A stretch of 57,959 nt of DNA, from NCBI GenBank assembly GCA_002295925.1, contig DBGO01000011.1, positions 1-57,959 of the forward strand, in the 5' to 3' direction. Of this stretch, positions 18,724 through 25,903 are shown in pieces. The DNA is from Flavobacteriales bacterium UBA852. Its GTDB lineage: Bacteria > Bacteroidota > Bacteroidia > Flavobacteriales_E > Vicingaceae. The position numbers were made by a program, and so were the translations under genes. Each line of letters starts with the position of its first letter. Within the stretch, counting starts at the first letter, position 1. The notes beneath the pieces are model-generated. The model worked only from the letters and a program-made list of their open reading frames with translations, was not told where the DNA came from and ran no database searches.

Positions 18724-19683
18724 GCTGTTTAAGCTGTTTTTTATTTGCGAGGTAATGGCATTAAGCACTTCAAAGCACGCTTCGGCCATTGCATTCCCTT
18801 TGTTATCGAGTGTTGGGTTCACTTCAACTGCTTCTACACAAACCACCTTGTTCGATTGAATTAAACCATTGATAATATCAATAATTTCAAATTGGTCAAA
18901 CCCTTTTGAAACAGGCGTTCCGGTACCTTTTGAAATTAAATCGCAGTCCATACTGTCCACATCAAAAGAAATGTAAATCATATCGCAATTTGCCAATTTT
19001 TCAATGGTTTCTTTAACACAAACATCCAATCCGCGATAGCGCACTTCGGCAACTGTATAGTTTTTGATATTGTGTTTTTTTATCAGATAATCTTCGGGTT
19101 CTTCGGTATCGCGCACCCCAAAATAAACCAAATCGCTGTGCAGGATTTTTGGCGAAATGTCACCCATTTTCTTTAATGCTTCCCAATTTGTTTTGGTTTC
19201 ATTGGTAATTTGATTTACTTGGCAATCCAAATTATCTTCATTTAAACAAACTGCCAACGGCATTCCATGAATATTGCCCGATGGCGATGTATAAGGTGAG
19301 TGAATATCGGCGTGTGCATCAATCCAAACCACACCGATTCGTTTATCAGGAAAAGCGGTTTTTATACCGGCAATTGTTCCTAAGGCAGAAGAATGGTCGC
19401 CGGATAATACAAGCGGAAAATTTTGTTCTTTTAACATTACTTTAACGGCTTCACTTAACCGGTACGATACCGAATAAACCTTATTTATTCTTTTGGCATA
19501 AGGGGTAATGTTTTTCTGGTAAATAGAATCATTTTCGGTTTCAATATCTACATAATCAAATTGATTAAAGAAATCACTGCCTGCATTGATGGCGGCAATT
19601 TCAACTGCATCAATACCCATATCGGCACCACGTGTACCGGCACCTATATCCGATCGGTTTTTTATTATTTTAATCTCTTTCAT
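18712..19683 (-). CDS. Arginase-family ureohydrolase, probable arginase
   Basis: The enzyme is predicted to hydrolyse arginine to ornithine and urea with a binuclear Mn centre. Metal ligands are visible: His97 (SGDHSS), Asp122, His124 and Asp126 (WIDAHAD), and Asp241/Asp243 (SFDVDSMD). The loop HSPYTSPSGNIHGMPLA after the second ligand set is typical of true arginases rather than agmatinases, which supports the arginase call. The 323-residue length is normal. It is divergent from an arginine-decarboxylase-like gene, and argS lies downstream. Agmatinase activity would make sense with that neighbour and cannot be ruled out without an assay. Confidence 0.82.
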   Translation of the reverse strand: MKEIKIIKNRSDIGAGTRGADMGIDAVEIAAINAGSDFFNQFDYVDIETENDSIYQKNITPYAKRINKVYSVSYRLSEAVKVMLKEQNFPLVLSGDHSSALGTIAGIKTAFPDKRIGVVWIDAHADIHSPYTSPSGNIHGMPLAVCLNEDNLDCQVNQITNETKTNWEALKKMGDISPKILHSDLVYFGVRDTEEPEDYLIKKHNIKNYTVAEVRYRGLDVCVKETIEKLANCDMIYISFDVDSMDCDLISKGTGTPVSKGFDQFEIIDIINGLIQSNKVVCVEAVEVNPTLDNKGNAMAEACFEVLNAITSQIKNSLNSLPV

Positions 19684-19799
19684 AACTTAATTTATCTAAT
19701 TTTACTGTTTCACTTGAATTTAATTCATTTATTTTACAAAAAATTAACCTATTCAATTCAATTACTTTATATTTTTAAACGCAATTTAACTCATTTAAA

Positions 19800-21194
19800 A
19801 TGAAAAATCGATATCAAGATTTAATTGAACAAACCTTTGATTTTCCACAAAATGGTTTTGAGGTTAAAGATAATGAATTATTCTTTCATAGCATTCCATT
19901 GATGGACATTGTAGAACATTACGGTACGCCGCTCAAAATTACATATTTACCCAAAATTGGCGAAAACATTCAACAAGCGATGCGATGGTTTAATGTAGCA
20001 ATGGCAAAAGTTGATTATAAAGGCAATTATACTTATTGCTACTGCACAAAAAGCAACCATTTTTCTTTTGTTATTGAAGAAGTTTTAAGCAGCAACGCCC
20101 ACTTGGAAACTTCTTCGGCATACGATTTTTATATTATTGAAAGCTTGCAAGAAAAAGGAATTTTGGATAAAGACAGAATGATTGTTTGCAATGGTTTTAA
20201 ACGTGAGCTGTATCTTGAAAAAATAAAAGAACAAATTGACAAAGGCAGTAATGTTATTCCGGTTTTGGACAATAAACACGAGCTTGATTTTTATGCCAAG
20301 AACATTGACAAAAAGATGAATTTAGGCATCCGAATTGCCTCGGAAGAAGAGCCCTCTTTTGAGTTTTACACCTCCCGATTGGGCATAAGATACAAGGATG
20401 TAAAAGATTTTTACTTAAAAAAAATAAAAGATTTAAAACATATTGAAGTTAAAATGCTGCATTTTTTCATCAATACAGGTATTAAAGATTCGGCTTATTA
20501 TTGGAGCGAATTATACAAAGTAATGAATGTATATGCCGATTTAAAAGCCGTTTGCCCTACCTTGGACACGCTTAACATTGGTGGCGGATTGCCTTTTAGA
20601 AATTCATTGGGCTTTGATTTTGATTATGAATATATGATTGAAGAAATTATCTCGCAAATAAAAGAATTTTGTACCAACCGAAATATCCCCGAACCGAATA
20701 TTGTAACGGAATTTGGCTCATATACCGTTGCCGAAAGCGGAATGAACATTTACAAAATTTTGGACGAAAAACAACAAAACGATACCGAACGTTGGTATAT
20801 GATTGACAATTCTTTCATCACCACGTTGCCTGATACGTGGGCTATTAACCAACGGTATATTTTATTGGCATTAAATCATTGGGACAATCCGTTTATGCGT
20901 GTAAATGTTGGCGGACTCACCTGCGACAGTTTAGATTATTACAATGCCGAAGCCCATGTAAATCAGGTGTTTTTACCCAAATTGGAAGAAACGGACAAAG
21001 AACCGTTATATATTGGATTTTTTAACACCGGAGCTTATCAAGAGGCTTTGAGCGGATACGGCGGAATAAAACATTGCTTAATTCCCTCGCCCAAACATAT
21101 TGTAATAGATGTGGATGAAAACGGCGATTACCACACCAAGTTGTTTGCCAAAGAACAAAGTCATAAATCTATGCTTAAGATTTTGGGGTATTAA
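19800..21194 (+). CDS. Arginine decarboxylase-like fold-III PLP enzyme (SpeA-related, short form)
   Basis: The 464-residue protein resembles the biosynthetic arginine decarboxylase of Bacteroidota, which is shorter than the ~630-residue E. coli SpeA. The likely PLP lysine is Lys84 in CYCTKSNH, followed by the barrel-strand segment HLETSSAYD. A glycine loop NIGGGLPFRNS binds the cofactor phosphate, and the C-terminal domain holds GFFNTGAYQEALSG. Agmatine for polyamine synthesis is the expected product, but specificity for arginine over another amino acid is not visible. The last 29 codons and the sequence after them are duplicated at 22569-22702. It is divergent from the arginase gene. Confidence 0.82.
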   Translation: MKNRYQDLIEQTFDFPQNGFEVKDNELFFHSIPLMDIVEHYGTPLKITYLPKIGENIQQAMRWFNVAMAKVDYKGNYTYCYCTKSNHFSFVIEEVLSSNAHLETSSAYDFYIIESLQEKGILDKDRMIVCNGFKRELYLEKIKEQIDKGSNVIPVLDNKHELDFYAKNIDKKMNLGIRIASEEEPSFEFYTSRLGIRYKDVKDFYLKKIKDLKHIEVKMLHFFINTGIKDSAYYWSELYKVMNVYADLKAVCPTLDTLNIGGGLPFRNSLGFDFDYEYMIEEIISQIKEFCTNRNIPEPNIVTEFGSYTVAESGMNIYKILDEKQQNDTERWYMIDNSFITTLPDTWAINQRYILLALNHWDNPFMRVNVGGLTCDSLDYYNAEAHVNQVFLPKLEETDKEPLYIGFFNTGAYQEALSGYGGIKHCLIPSPKHIVIDVDENGDYHTKLFAKEQSHKSMLKILGY

Positions 21195-21238
21195 GATTAT
21201 TTTTTCTTGAAATTGTAGCCAATTGACAGGTTGAGAAA
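21105..21238. repeat. 134-bp direct repeat, copy 1 (speA end plus barrel-gene end)
   Basis: This segment covers the last 29 codons and stop of the decarboxylase gene, a two-base spacer and about 14 minus-strand codons of a barrel-protein C-terminus. It matches 22569-22702 at 129 of 134 positions with no gaps. The two copies are in the same orientation, 1464 bases apart. Confidence 0.95.
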
Positions 21239-21312
21239 AAGTTTGATATAACTGTTACTGCCGTAACCGCTTTTAACACGATTATATGCGCCTCCTATTT
21301 CAGGGATTACAT
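21197..21312 (-). pseudogene. C-terminal remnant of a barrel-protein gene
   Basis: The minus strand from about 21312 encodes roughly 37 residues ending FLNLSIGYNFKKK and a stop at 21197. This end is identical at protein level to that of the intact gene at 22661. Upstream of the fragment the frame is lost into unrelated DNA, so only the 3' end of a former paralogue survives. The middle part differs from the intact gene, suggesting a different paralogue. Confidence 0.85.
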
Positions 21313-21321
21313 TTATGCATT

Positions 21322-21473
21322 CAGCAAAAGCTGACTAATTTTGCTTTTACTATTGGAATTGAACACGCTAAATACTATCGTATTGAAAGCGATAAAATTG
21401 AACCTAATATTTCATCTCTTAAAAAATTGCTGATGCTTTAGGTATTTCGTTTGGTGATTTGTTCACAGGTTAA
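21322..21473 (+). pseudogene. XRE/HTH_3 regulator remnant (3' end, frameshifted)
   Basis: The plus strand encodes QKLTNFAFTIGIEHAKYYRI then ESDKIEPNISSLKK. After a one-base shift it continues IADALGISFGDLFTG and a stop at 21471. This is the characteristic second half of an XRE-family helix-turn-helix domain. The N-terminal half is missing and the fragment begins right where the barrel remnant ends, marking a rearrangement joint. Confidence 0.82.
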
Positions 21474-21559
21474 AACCTGTTAATATTAATTCGTTAGATG
21501 CAGACTCGATTTAACACCTTAAATTAACGTGAATTTTGGATAAAACCCAATCAAGAAAT

Positions 21560-21960
21560 TTTACGATTAAGCTTCATACTTTTTCTTTTCCATCGATGAA
21601 AAGTAACAAAAATCTAGTGTCTTCAAAAGGTCTTCCGGGAAATGTAAAATTGTACCTGAAATCATCTCTCACTCGGACTAGCGCATTGTCATCTCTATTT
21701 GCAACCTATTCGCACGACTGCTTGAAGACACAAAGAAAAAATTGGCATCTTACAAGTTTCGTTGTGCAACAGGTAACAACAAGCGTTAAAACAAACCCCT
21801 GTTTGATCTCAGCCATCAATAAATAGACTTATTTTTTGGAAATGGCGTTTGCGTGTTGGGGTGAGTTAGTGCGTGTTGCCGAAGTGGAGCAGAAACTTTT
21901 GAGCAGCCTTGATGTTTTGGTTCTTTTGCATCAAGGTAAAAGAATAATAATTTATCCTAA
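21560..21960. repeat. Probable dispersed Bacteroidota intergenic repeat modules
   Basis: Two related imperfect palindromic blocks are present. One, near 21585-21610, reads CTTTTCCATCGATGAAAAG; the other, near 21925-21950, reads TTCTTTTGCATCAAGG followed by TAAAAG. Between them lies a GC-richer block (21841-21885). Such sequences are familiar to me as recurrent non-coding repeats in this phylum, but copy number in this genome cannot be seen from one window. Confidence 0.4.
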
Positions 21961-22045
21961 ACAAATTTGACATTAAATTAATGAGTAAGCTGGACAAAAA
22001 GCTCTTAAATCACTTTGCAATTTTATTAACATTTCCGTAAACTAA

Positions 22046-22078
22046 AAAATGCTTGAAAGATAACATCTCAAGCATTTT
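22046..22078 (-). terminator. Terminator after the small lipoprotein gene
   Basis: An 11-bp perfect stem (AAAATGCTTGA with TCAAGCATTTT) with an 11-base loop is followed on the minus strand by a T run. It lies 22 bases past the stop at 22101. Confidence 0.8.
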
Positions 22079-22100
22079 AAAAAGTTCTTAATATTATAAT

Positions 22101-22505
22101 TCAATAATCTTTCCTATCTATAGGAATAAAATTCAAAGAATCCGGAATGTTCAGTTTTTGTTTTAGAATAATAAATTTTGCAGGATTTATTTCTGAATAA
22201 ATATTTCTTATTTTACAACTATCTGTTTCAATGATTGTTTGTTTTCCTTCTCTTTCTAATATAATATTAATATAATTATTATATTCTACGTAACGTTCAG
22301 GATTTTCTAAAACCAAAACGTAGTTAAAAATTTCTTTCATTTCAGAATCATATTCACCTATTCTCCAAAAAGCAAATTTTGAATTTTGACCTATTCCTAT
22401 GTAAAAACAATCTTTAACCTTTGTATTATCACCAATAAATTTTAAAGTAGAAGGAGCACACGAATAAAACAAACTAAATAATATAAATAAACAAACAGAT
22501 CTCAT
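22101..22505 (-). CDS. Small predicted lipoprotein of unknown function
   Basis: The start was placed at ATG 22505 because MRSVCLFILFSLFYSCAPS is a typical lipoprotein signal with lipobox FYSC (Cys16). The mature part of about 118 residues shows no family I recognise. It includes FYIGIGQNSKFAFWRIGEYD and several beta-strand-like stretches, with Cys residues at CKIRN and KDCFY. The protein is probably anchored in the outer membrane facing the periplasm or the surface. A TAATTTTG element (22524-22531, minus) precedes it and a good terminator follows, so it looks functional despite lying between two duplicated segments. Confidence 0.7.
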   Translation of the reverse strand: MRSVCLFILFSLFYSCAPSTLKFIGDNTKVKDCFYIGIGQNSKFAFWRIGEYDSEMKEIFNYVLVLENPERYVEYNNYINIILEREGKQTIIETDSCKIRNIYSEINPAKFIILKQKLNIPDSLNFIPIDRKDY

Positions 22506-22523
22506 GAATATATTTTTATTTAC

Positions 22524-22531
22524 CAAAATTA
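22524..22531 (-). promoter_or_regulatory. -7 element of the lipoprotein gene
   Basis: The minus strand reads TAATTTTG and ends 18 bases before the chosen ATG, supporting the start at 22505 over the upstream in-frame start at 22538. Confidence 0.5.
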
Positions 22532-22568
22532 AACACAATTTTCATGTCAATGCTTTCTTTCATTTTAT

Positions 22569-22658
22569 ATAGATGTGGATGAAAACAGCGATTATCACAC
22601 CAAGTTGTTTACCAAAGAACAAAGTCATAAATCTTTGCTTAAGATTTTGGGGTATTAA
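22569..22658 (+). pseudogene. C-terminal fragment of the decarboxylase gene
   Basis: These 29 codons plus stop copy the end of the decarboxylase gene (436-464), in frame, with three amino acid changes (Gly to Ser, Ala to Thr, Met to Leu) and one silent change. No upstream part of the gene is present, so it cannot be expressed as an enzyme. Confidence 0.92.
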
Positions 22659-22702
22659 GATTATTTTTTCTTGAAATTATAGCCAATTGACAGGTTGAGA
22701 AA
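22569..22702. repeat. 134-bp direct repeat, copy 2
   Basis: This copy matches 21105-21238 at 129 of 134 positions. Here the barrel-gene part belongs to the intact gene starting at 23485 on the minus strand, while the decarboxylase part is only a fragment. Confidence 0.95.
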
Positions 22703-23485
22703 TGCCATTATTCCATATGACATGTTTACAGGTAATAAATAAAAGCGTTTATAACACATTCCAAATTCCGGTGAAATATAAAAATTATATTTTGAAGTAA
22801 ACAAACCACCGAACTTAATACCTCCTAAACCATAAGAAAATTTAGTTTCCTTTCTGTCAATTAAAATCACATTTGATTCCGGATTATTAGTATAGCTATA
22901 TAATTCAGCATTTACTTGTCCCTTTTCATAGAAGGGTGCCATGTAGAATTTGAACATTCCTGTTTTATCCAAGTATATTTTTAAATCAAGTTTAAACGAC
23001 CAATCCAACCAAGACTTATTTACATCATAATAACTCTCGTTAGTATAGGAATAATAAGCGAAATACCTGTAACGATTTGGAACTTTATGGGTTTTATATA
23101 CATTTTTAAAAAAATGCAGTTTAATCCCTAAGTATTCATTAAAAACCACTTTTTCAAAGCTTAAATTGGCGTTTCCAAAAGTTAATTGTCCCACATCTGT
23201 CGCCAGTAAAAAATTTAACTGTTGGAAAGCAAACAATTTATTTTCAAAATTATTTACACTAATTGATTTATGAGTTATGCCATCAATTATCAATTGAATT
23301 TCTGATGATTTGATTACATTTACCGAATCAGCGTTGTCTGGTATATATTGTGTTAGTCCGTACTTATCAATATTTAATATTTTCTTGGCTAGCAATGTAT
23401 CTCCATTGTTTAATAAAATTTTTGTTTGAGAAAACACACTCACAGTAGTAAATATGAATAAAAGTGCTAAAATGTTCTTTTTCAT
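22661..23485 (-). CDS. Predicted outer-membrane barrel protein, paralogue A
   Basis: This 274-residue protein begins with the signal peptide MKKNILALLFIFTTVSVFSQ. A short N-terminal domain follows (KILLNNGDTLLAKKILNIDK), a pattern shared with the next gene upstream. The rest alternates aromatic and polar residues and ends with LNLSIGYNFKKK, as expected for a small outer-membrane barrel. Function is unknown. Its start overlaps the stop of paralogue B by four bases (ATGA), so the pair is translationally coupled. Its 3' end is part of the 134-bp repeat, and another paralogue remnant lies at 21197. Confidence 0.78.
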   Translation of the reverse strand: MKKNILALLFIFTTVSVFSQTKILLNNGDTLLAKKILNIDKYGLTQYIPDNADSVNVIKSSEIQLIIDGITHKSISVNNFENKLFAFQQLNFLLATDVGQLTFGNANLSFEKVVFNEYLGIKLHFFKNVYKTHKVPNRYRYFAYYSYTNESYYDVNKSWLDWSFKLDLKIYLDKTGMFKFYMAPFYEKGQVNAELYSYTNNPESNVILIDRKETKFSYGLGGIKFGGLFTSKYNFYISPEFGMCYKRFYLLPVNMSYGIMAFLNLSIGYNFKKK

Positions 23486-24282
23486 TTTTTAAACTTTTTA
23501 AGGTTATAACCAATATTAAATTCTAAATAAGGTGCTACCTGATTTATAAAATCTATCCCTCCCACATAAAAATCCTGATAAGCTATTTTCAGGTTCAACT
23601 GAGCAAATAAACCGCTTTTATGGTAATACATCAATCCGTTTTTTATACCGGTAGAAAAGCTCCAATATTGCCGATGGTTATAAGAATAAGAATAGGGCAG
23701 CGAAATAAAATACGTATCGTTATTAAACTCTGTAAAACATCCCACATACGCACTAAAATGCGGGCGACGTAAATAGTAAAAATTAAAAAAATCCACATCT
23801 GCCGAAAAATTATTTTTCATCCAATCGGCATAATAATAGTAAGGTACACTTGCCGACATCCTCCATCTAAAGCGCCTGTATTGATTGACAGGTGAATAAG
23901 AGGTAGAGAGGGCTAATCCGACAGAAAATTTTGGTGTTAAAAACTTCTCAAATCTAATTTTTATCACATTTCTGATAAAGGCAGCGCTTTCTACCGACAA
24001 AAGATTATCTAATTTACCTCCGTATAACTTATTTATTTCTTCTTTTATAACAACCGTAGTTCCGATGTTGTATATTACTTTATTTATCCGCCAATCTTTT
24101 ATTTTTTCCACCCTTCCGGATTTGTGCAATACTATAGCCATTCTTCTTATATCCAAGTCGATAACTTCTCCGGTTATCGTATCATTATTGGTCAATATCA
24201 CCTTATCTTTATACTGATAATTTTCTTGTGCCTTTAACCAAAATGAAAACGCTACAAGCAAAAGAGAAAAATATACCTTCAT
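23482..24282 (-). CDS. Predicted outer-membrane barrel protein, paralogue B
   Basis: The start was placed at ATG 24282, giving the signal peptide MKVYFSLLLVAFSFWLKAQ; an upstream in-frame ATG at 24300 adds six residues. The mature protein (about 247 residues) opens with VILTNNDTITGEVIDLDIRR, resembling the same region of paralogue A, and continues as an aromatic-rich barrel ending YLEFNIGYNLKKFKK. No function can be assigned. The two genes look like a tandem duplication that has diverged strongly. The pattern of a NGDT-like N-terminal domain before a barrel suggests a small lineage-specific family. Confidence 0.78.
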   Translation of the reverse strand: MKVYFSLLLVAFSFWLKAQENYQYKDKVILTNNDTITGEVIDLDIRRMAIVLHKSGRVEKIKDWRINKVIYNIGTTVVIKEEINKLYGGKLDNLLSVESAAFIRNVIKIRFEKFLTPKFSVGLALSTSYSPVNQYRRFRWRMSASVPYYYYADWMKNNFSADVDFFNFYYLRRPHFSAYVGCFTEFNNDTYFISLPYSYSYNHRQYWSFSTGIKNGLMYYHKSGLFAQLNLKIAYQDFYVGGIDFINQVAPYLEFNIGYNLKKFKK

Positions 24283-24350
24283 AAAATTTGATTTTATCAA
24301 AAATAAATAAAACTCAAATTATAAAAAAATATTGTTTATGAGAAATAACA

Positions 24351-24380
24351 AAACCTCTGTTTTTTATGTAACAGAGGTTT
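24351..24380 (-). terminator. Terminator after the phosphohexomutase gene
   Basis: A perfect 11-bp stem (AAACCTCTGTT with AACAGAGGTTT) with an 8-base loop sits 36 bases past the stop at 24416, followed by a T-rich stretch on the minus strand. Confidence 0.82.
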
Positions 24381-24415
24381 GAAATTTAATTATCAAAAAT
24401 AGTTATCTTATTTTT

Positions 24416-25828
24416 TCATGCTTTTAATATAGTATCGTGAACCGCTTTAAGGATTTTAAACGCTCCTTCGGTATCGGATGATTCGGCGTAGGTGCGAAGC
24501 ACCGGCTCTGTTCCTGATGGGCGTATCATTACCCATTCGTCGTTATCGAAAAAGAATTTATATCCGTCAACATTTTCCACTCTGCGCACTTTATACGGTC
24601 CAAATGATTTGTAAACACCTTTTTCACAATTTTCCATTATGCGCCATTTTTGGTCGTTTGGCACTTTTAAATCAATGCGTTCAAAAGCAAACTTTCCGAC
24701 AATTTTATACATATCTTCAATCAACTCCTCAAGGGTTTTGCCCGATTTTACCATATATTCCCAAATGGTTAATCCCATCCAAATACCATCACGTTCAGGA
24801 ATATGCCCTTTTATGGCAATTCCGCCCGATTCTTCTCCACCCAACAGAACATCTTCTTTCAACATAATACCGGCAATATGTTTAAAACCGATTTTCACGA
24901 CTTGATAATCCAAACCGTAATGCTCACACATTTTCTTTACGCGTGGTGTTACCGAAAAGGCATTTACCACTTTGCCTTTATATCCTTTTTCTTCGACCAA
25001 ATATTTTATTAAAAGCAGAATGATGTGATGCGAATCGACAAAATTTCCTTGAGAATCAAACAGCCCGATCCTGTCGGCGTCGCCATCGGTAGCCAAACCG
25101 CAATTTATTTCTCCGTCAGAGAGTTTAATCATTTCTGAAAATTCTTGCAAATTGCGTAAAATGGGTTCTGGTGCTACGCCATGAAATCCGGGGTTTTCTT
25201 CGCAATGCAAAAAGTCAATATCAGGCAATAAACGGCGCATTACCGACTGCCCGGCGCCATACATTGCATCATAAGCAAAACGTAAGTTTGTATTACGAAT
25301 GGCATCCATATCGAAATTTTTCTCCACGTGGTTTACATAGTCGGTTTCCAAATCCACTTCTTGAATGTAATCGGAAAAATCATCTAAATTTACCGCATCC
25401 AAATCAATGTGGTTTTCATCGGGAATTAAATTTTCAACTTTTAAAATGTCTTCTTCAAGCAACGGACCACCAAAGTTTCCTTTCAATTTATAGCCATTGT
25501 AACTCGGCGGATTATGCGATGCTGTAAGGATAATGCCCAAACTTGCATTGTAAGTAACTGCACCCAACGATACCATTGGAGTAGAAACAAAGCCATACGC
25601 ACGATAAACTTTTATATGATGCTTTACCAATACTTTTGTAACAGTATCGGCAAACAATTCGCCACCAAAACGACAATCGTGGCCAACGACCACACTGGGG
25701 TTTTCAAAGTTTGCTTTAAGCCAATTAACAACGCCTAAAGTTACACGAGCAACATTATCAACTGTATAGTCTTTTGCTATGATGGCACGCCATCCGTCTG
25801 TTCCAAATTTAATTTTTACCGGTTTCAT
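24416..25828 (-). CDS. Phosphoglucomutase/phosphomannomutase family protein
   Basis: This alpha-D-phosphohexomutase moves a phosphate between C1 and C6 of a hexose phosphate. The 470-residue protein has the catalytic phosphoserine Ser104 (TASHNPPSYNGYK), the Mg-binding Asp248/250/252 (DGDADR), the sugar-binding GGEESGGI and the C-terminal phosphate loop RPSGTEPVLRTYAE. Which hexose it uses (glucose, mannose or glucosamine) cannot be told from these motifs. It is last in a run lepB-lepB-mltG-pgm, 75 bases after mltG, and could supply sugar nucleotides for envelope polysaccharides. Confidence 0.93.
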   Translation of the reverse strand: MKPVKIKFGTDGWRAIIAKDYTVDNVARVTLGVVNWLKANFENPSVVVGHDCRFGGELFADTVTKVLVKHHIKVYRAYGFVSTPMVSLGAVTYNASLGIILTASHNPPSYNGYKLKGNFGGPLLEEDILKVENLIPDENHIDLDAVNLDDFSDYIQEVDLETDYVNHVEKNFDMDAIRNTNLRFAYDAMYGAGQSVMRRLLPDIDFLHCEENPGFHGVAPEPILRNLQEFSEMIKLSDGEINCGLATDGDADRIGLFDSQGNFVDSHHIILLLIKYLVEEKGYKGKVVNAFSVTPRVKKMCEHYGLDYQVVKIGFKHIAGIMLKEDVLLGGEESGGIAIKGHIPERDGIWMGLTIWEYMVKSGKTLEELIEDMYKIVGKFAFERIDLKVPNDQKWRIMENCEKGVYKSFGPYKVRRVENVDGYKFFFDNDEWVMIRPSGTEPVLRTYAESSDTEGAFKILKAVHDTILKA

Positions 25829-25903
25829 AAAGTTTTATTTTTTTCAAATTTCTAAATTCTGATGTTTCTACACTCCGTAAAAATACGTATCAAAAATACA
25901 ATT

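Larger units (their letters stand above)
21195..22100. other. Rearranged intergenic region of gene scraps (no intact gene)
   Basis: This 906-base stretch holds, in order, the barrel-gene remnant, an XRE regulator remnant, about 450 bases of non-coding sequence with motifs that look like dispersed Bacteroidota intergenic repeats, and a terminator for the lipoprotein gene to its right. A 96-codon open frame at 21536 has no recognisable protein features. I see no transposase. Confidence 0.7.

Noticed and set aside
21536..21826. A 96-codon open frame in the rearranged region
   Set aside because: No promoter, signal peptide or family trait is seen. It lies within repeat-like non-coding sequence and its composition is unlike neighbouring genes.
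21105..22702. Composite transposon or insertion sequence bounded by the 134-bp repeats
   Set aside because: The repeats are gene ends in direct orientation, there is no transposase and no terminal inverted repeats, so duplication with decay explains them better.
24478..24867. A 129-codon open frame antisense to the phosphohexomutase gene
   Set aside because: It is fully contained in a well-supported gene on the other strand and has no recognisable protein features.
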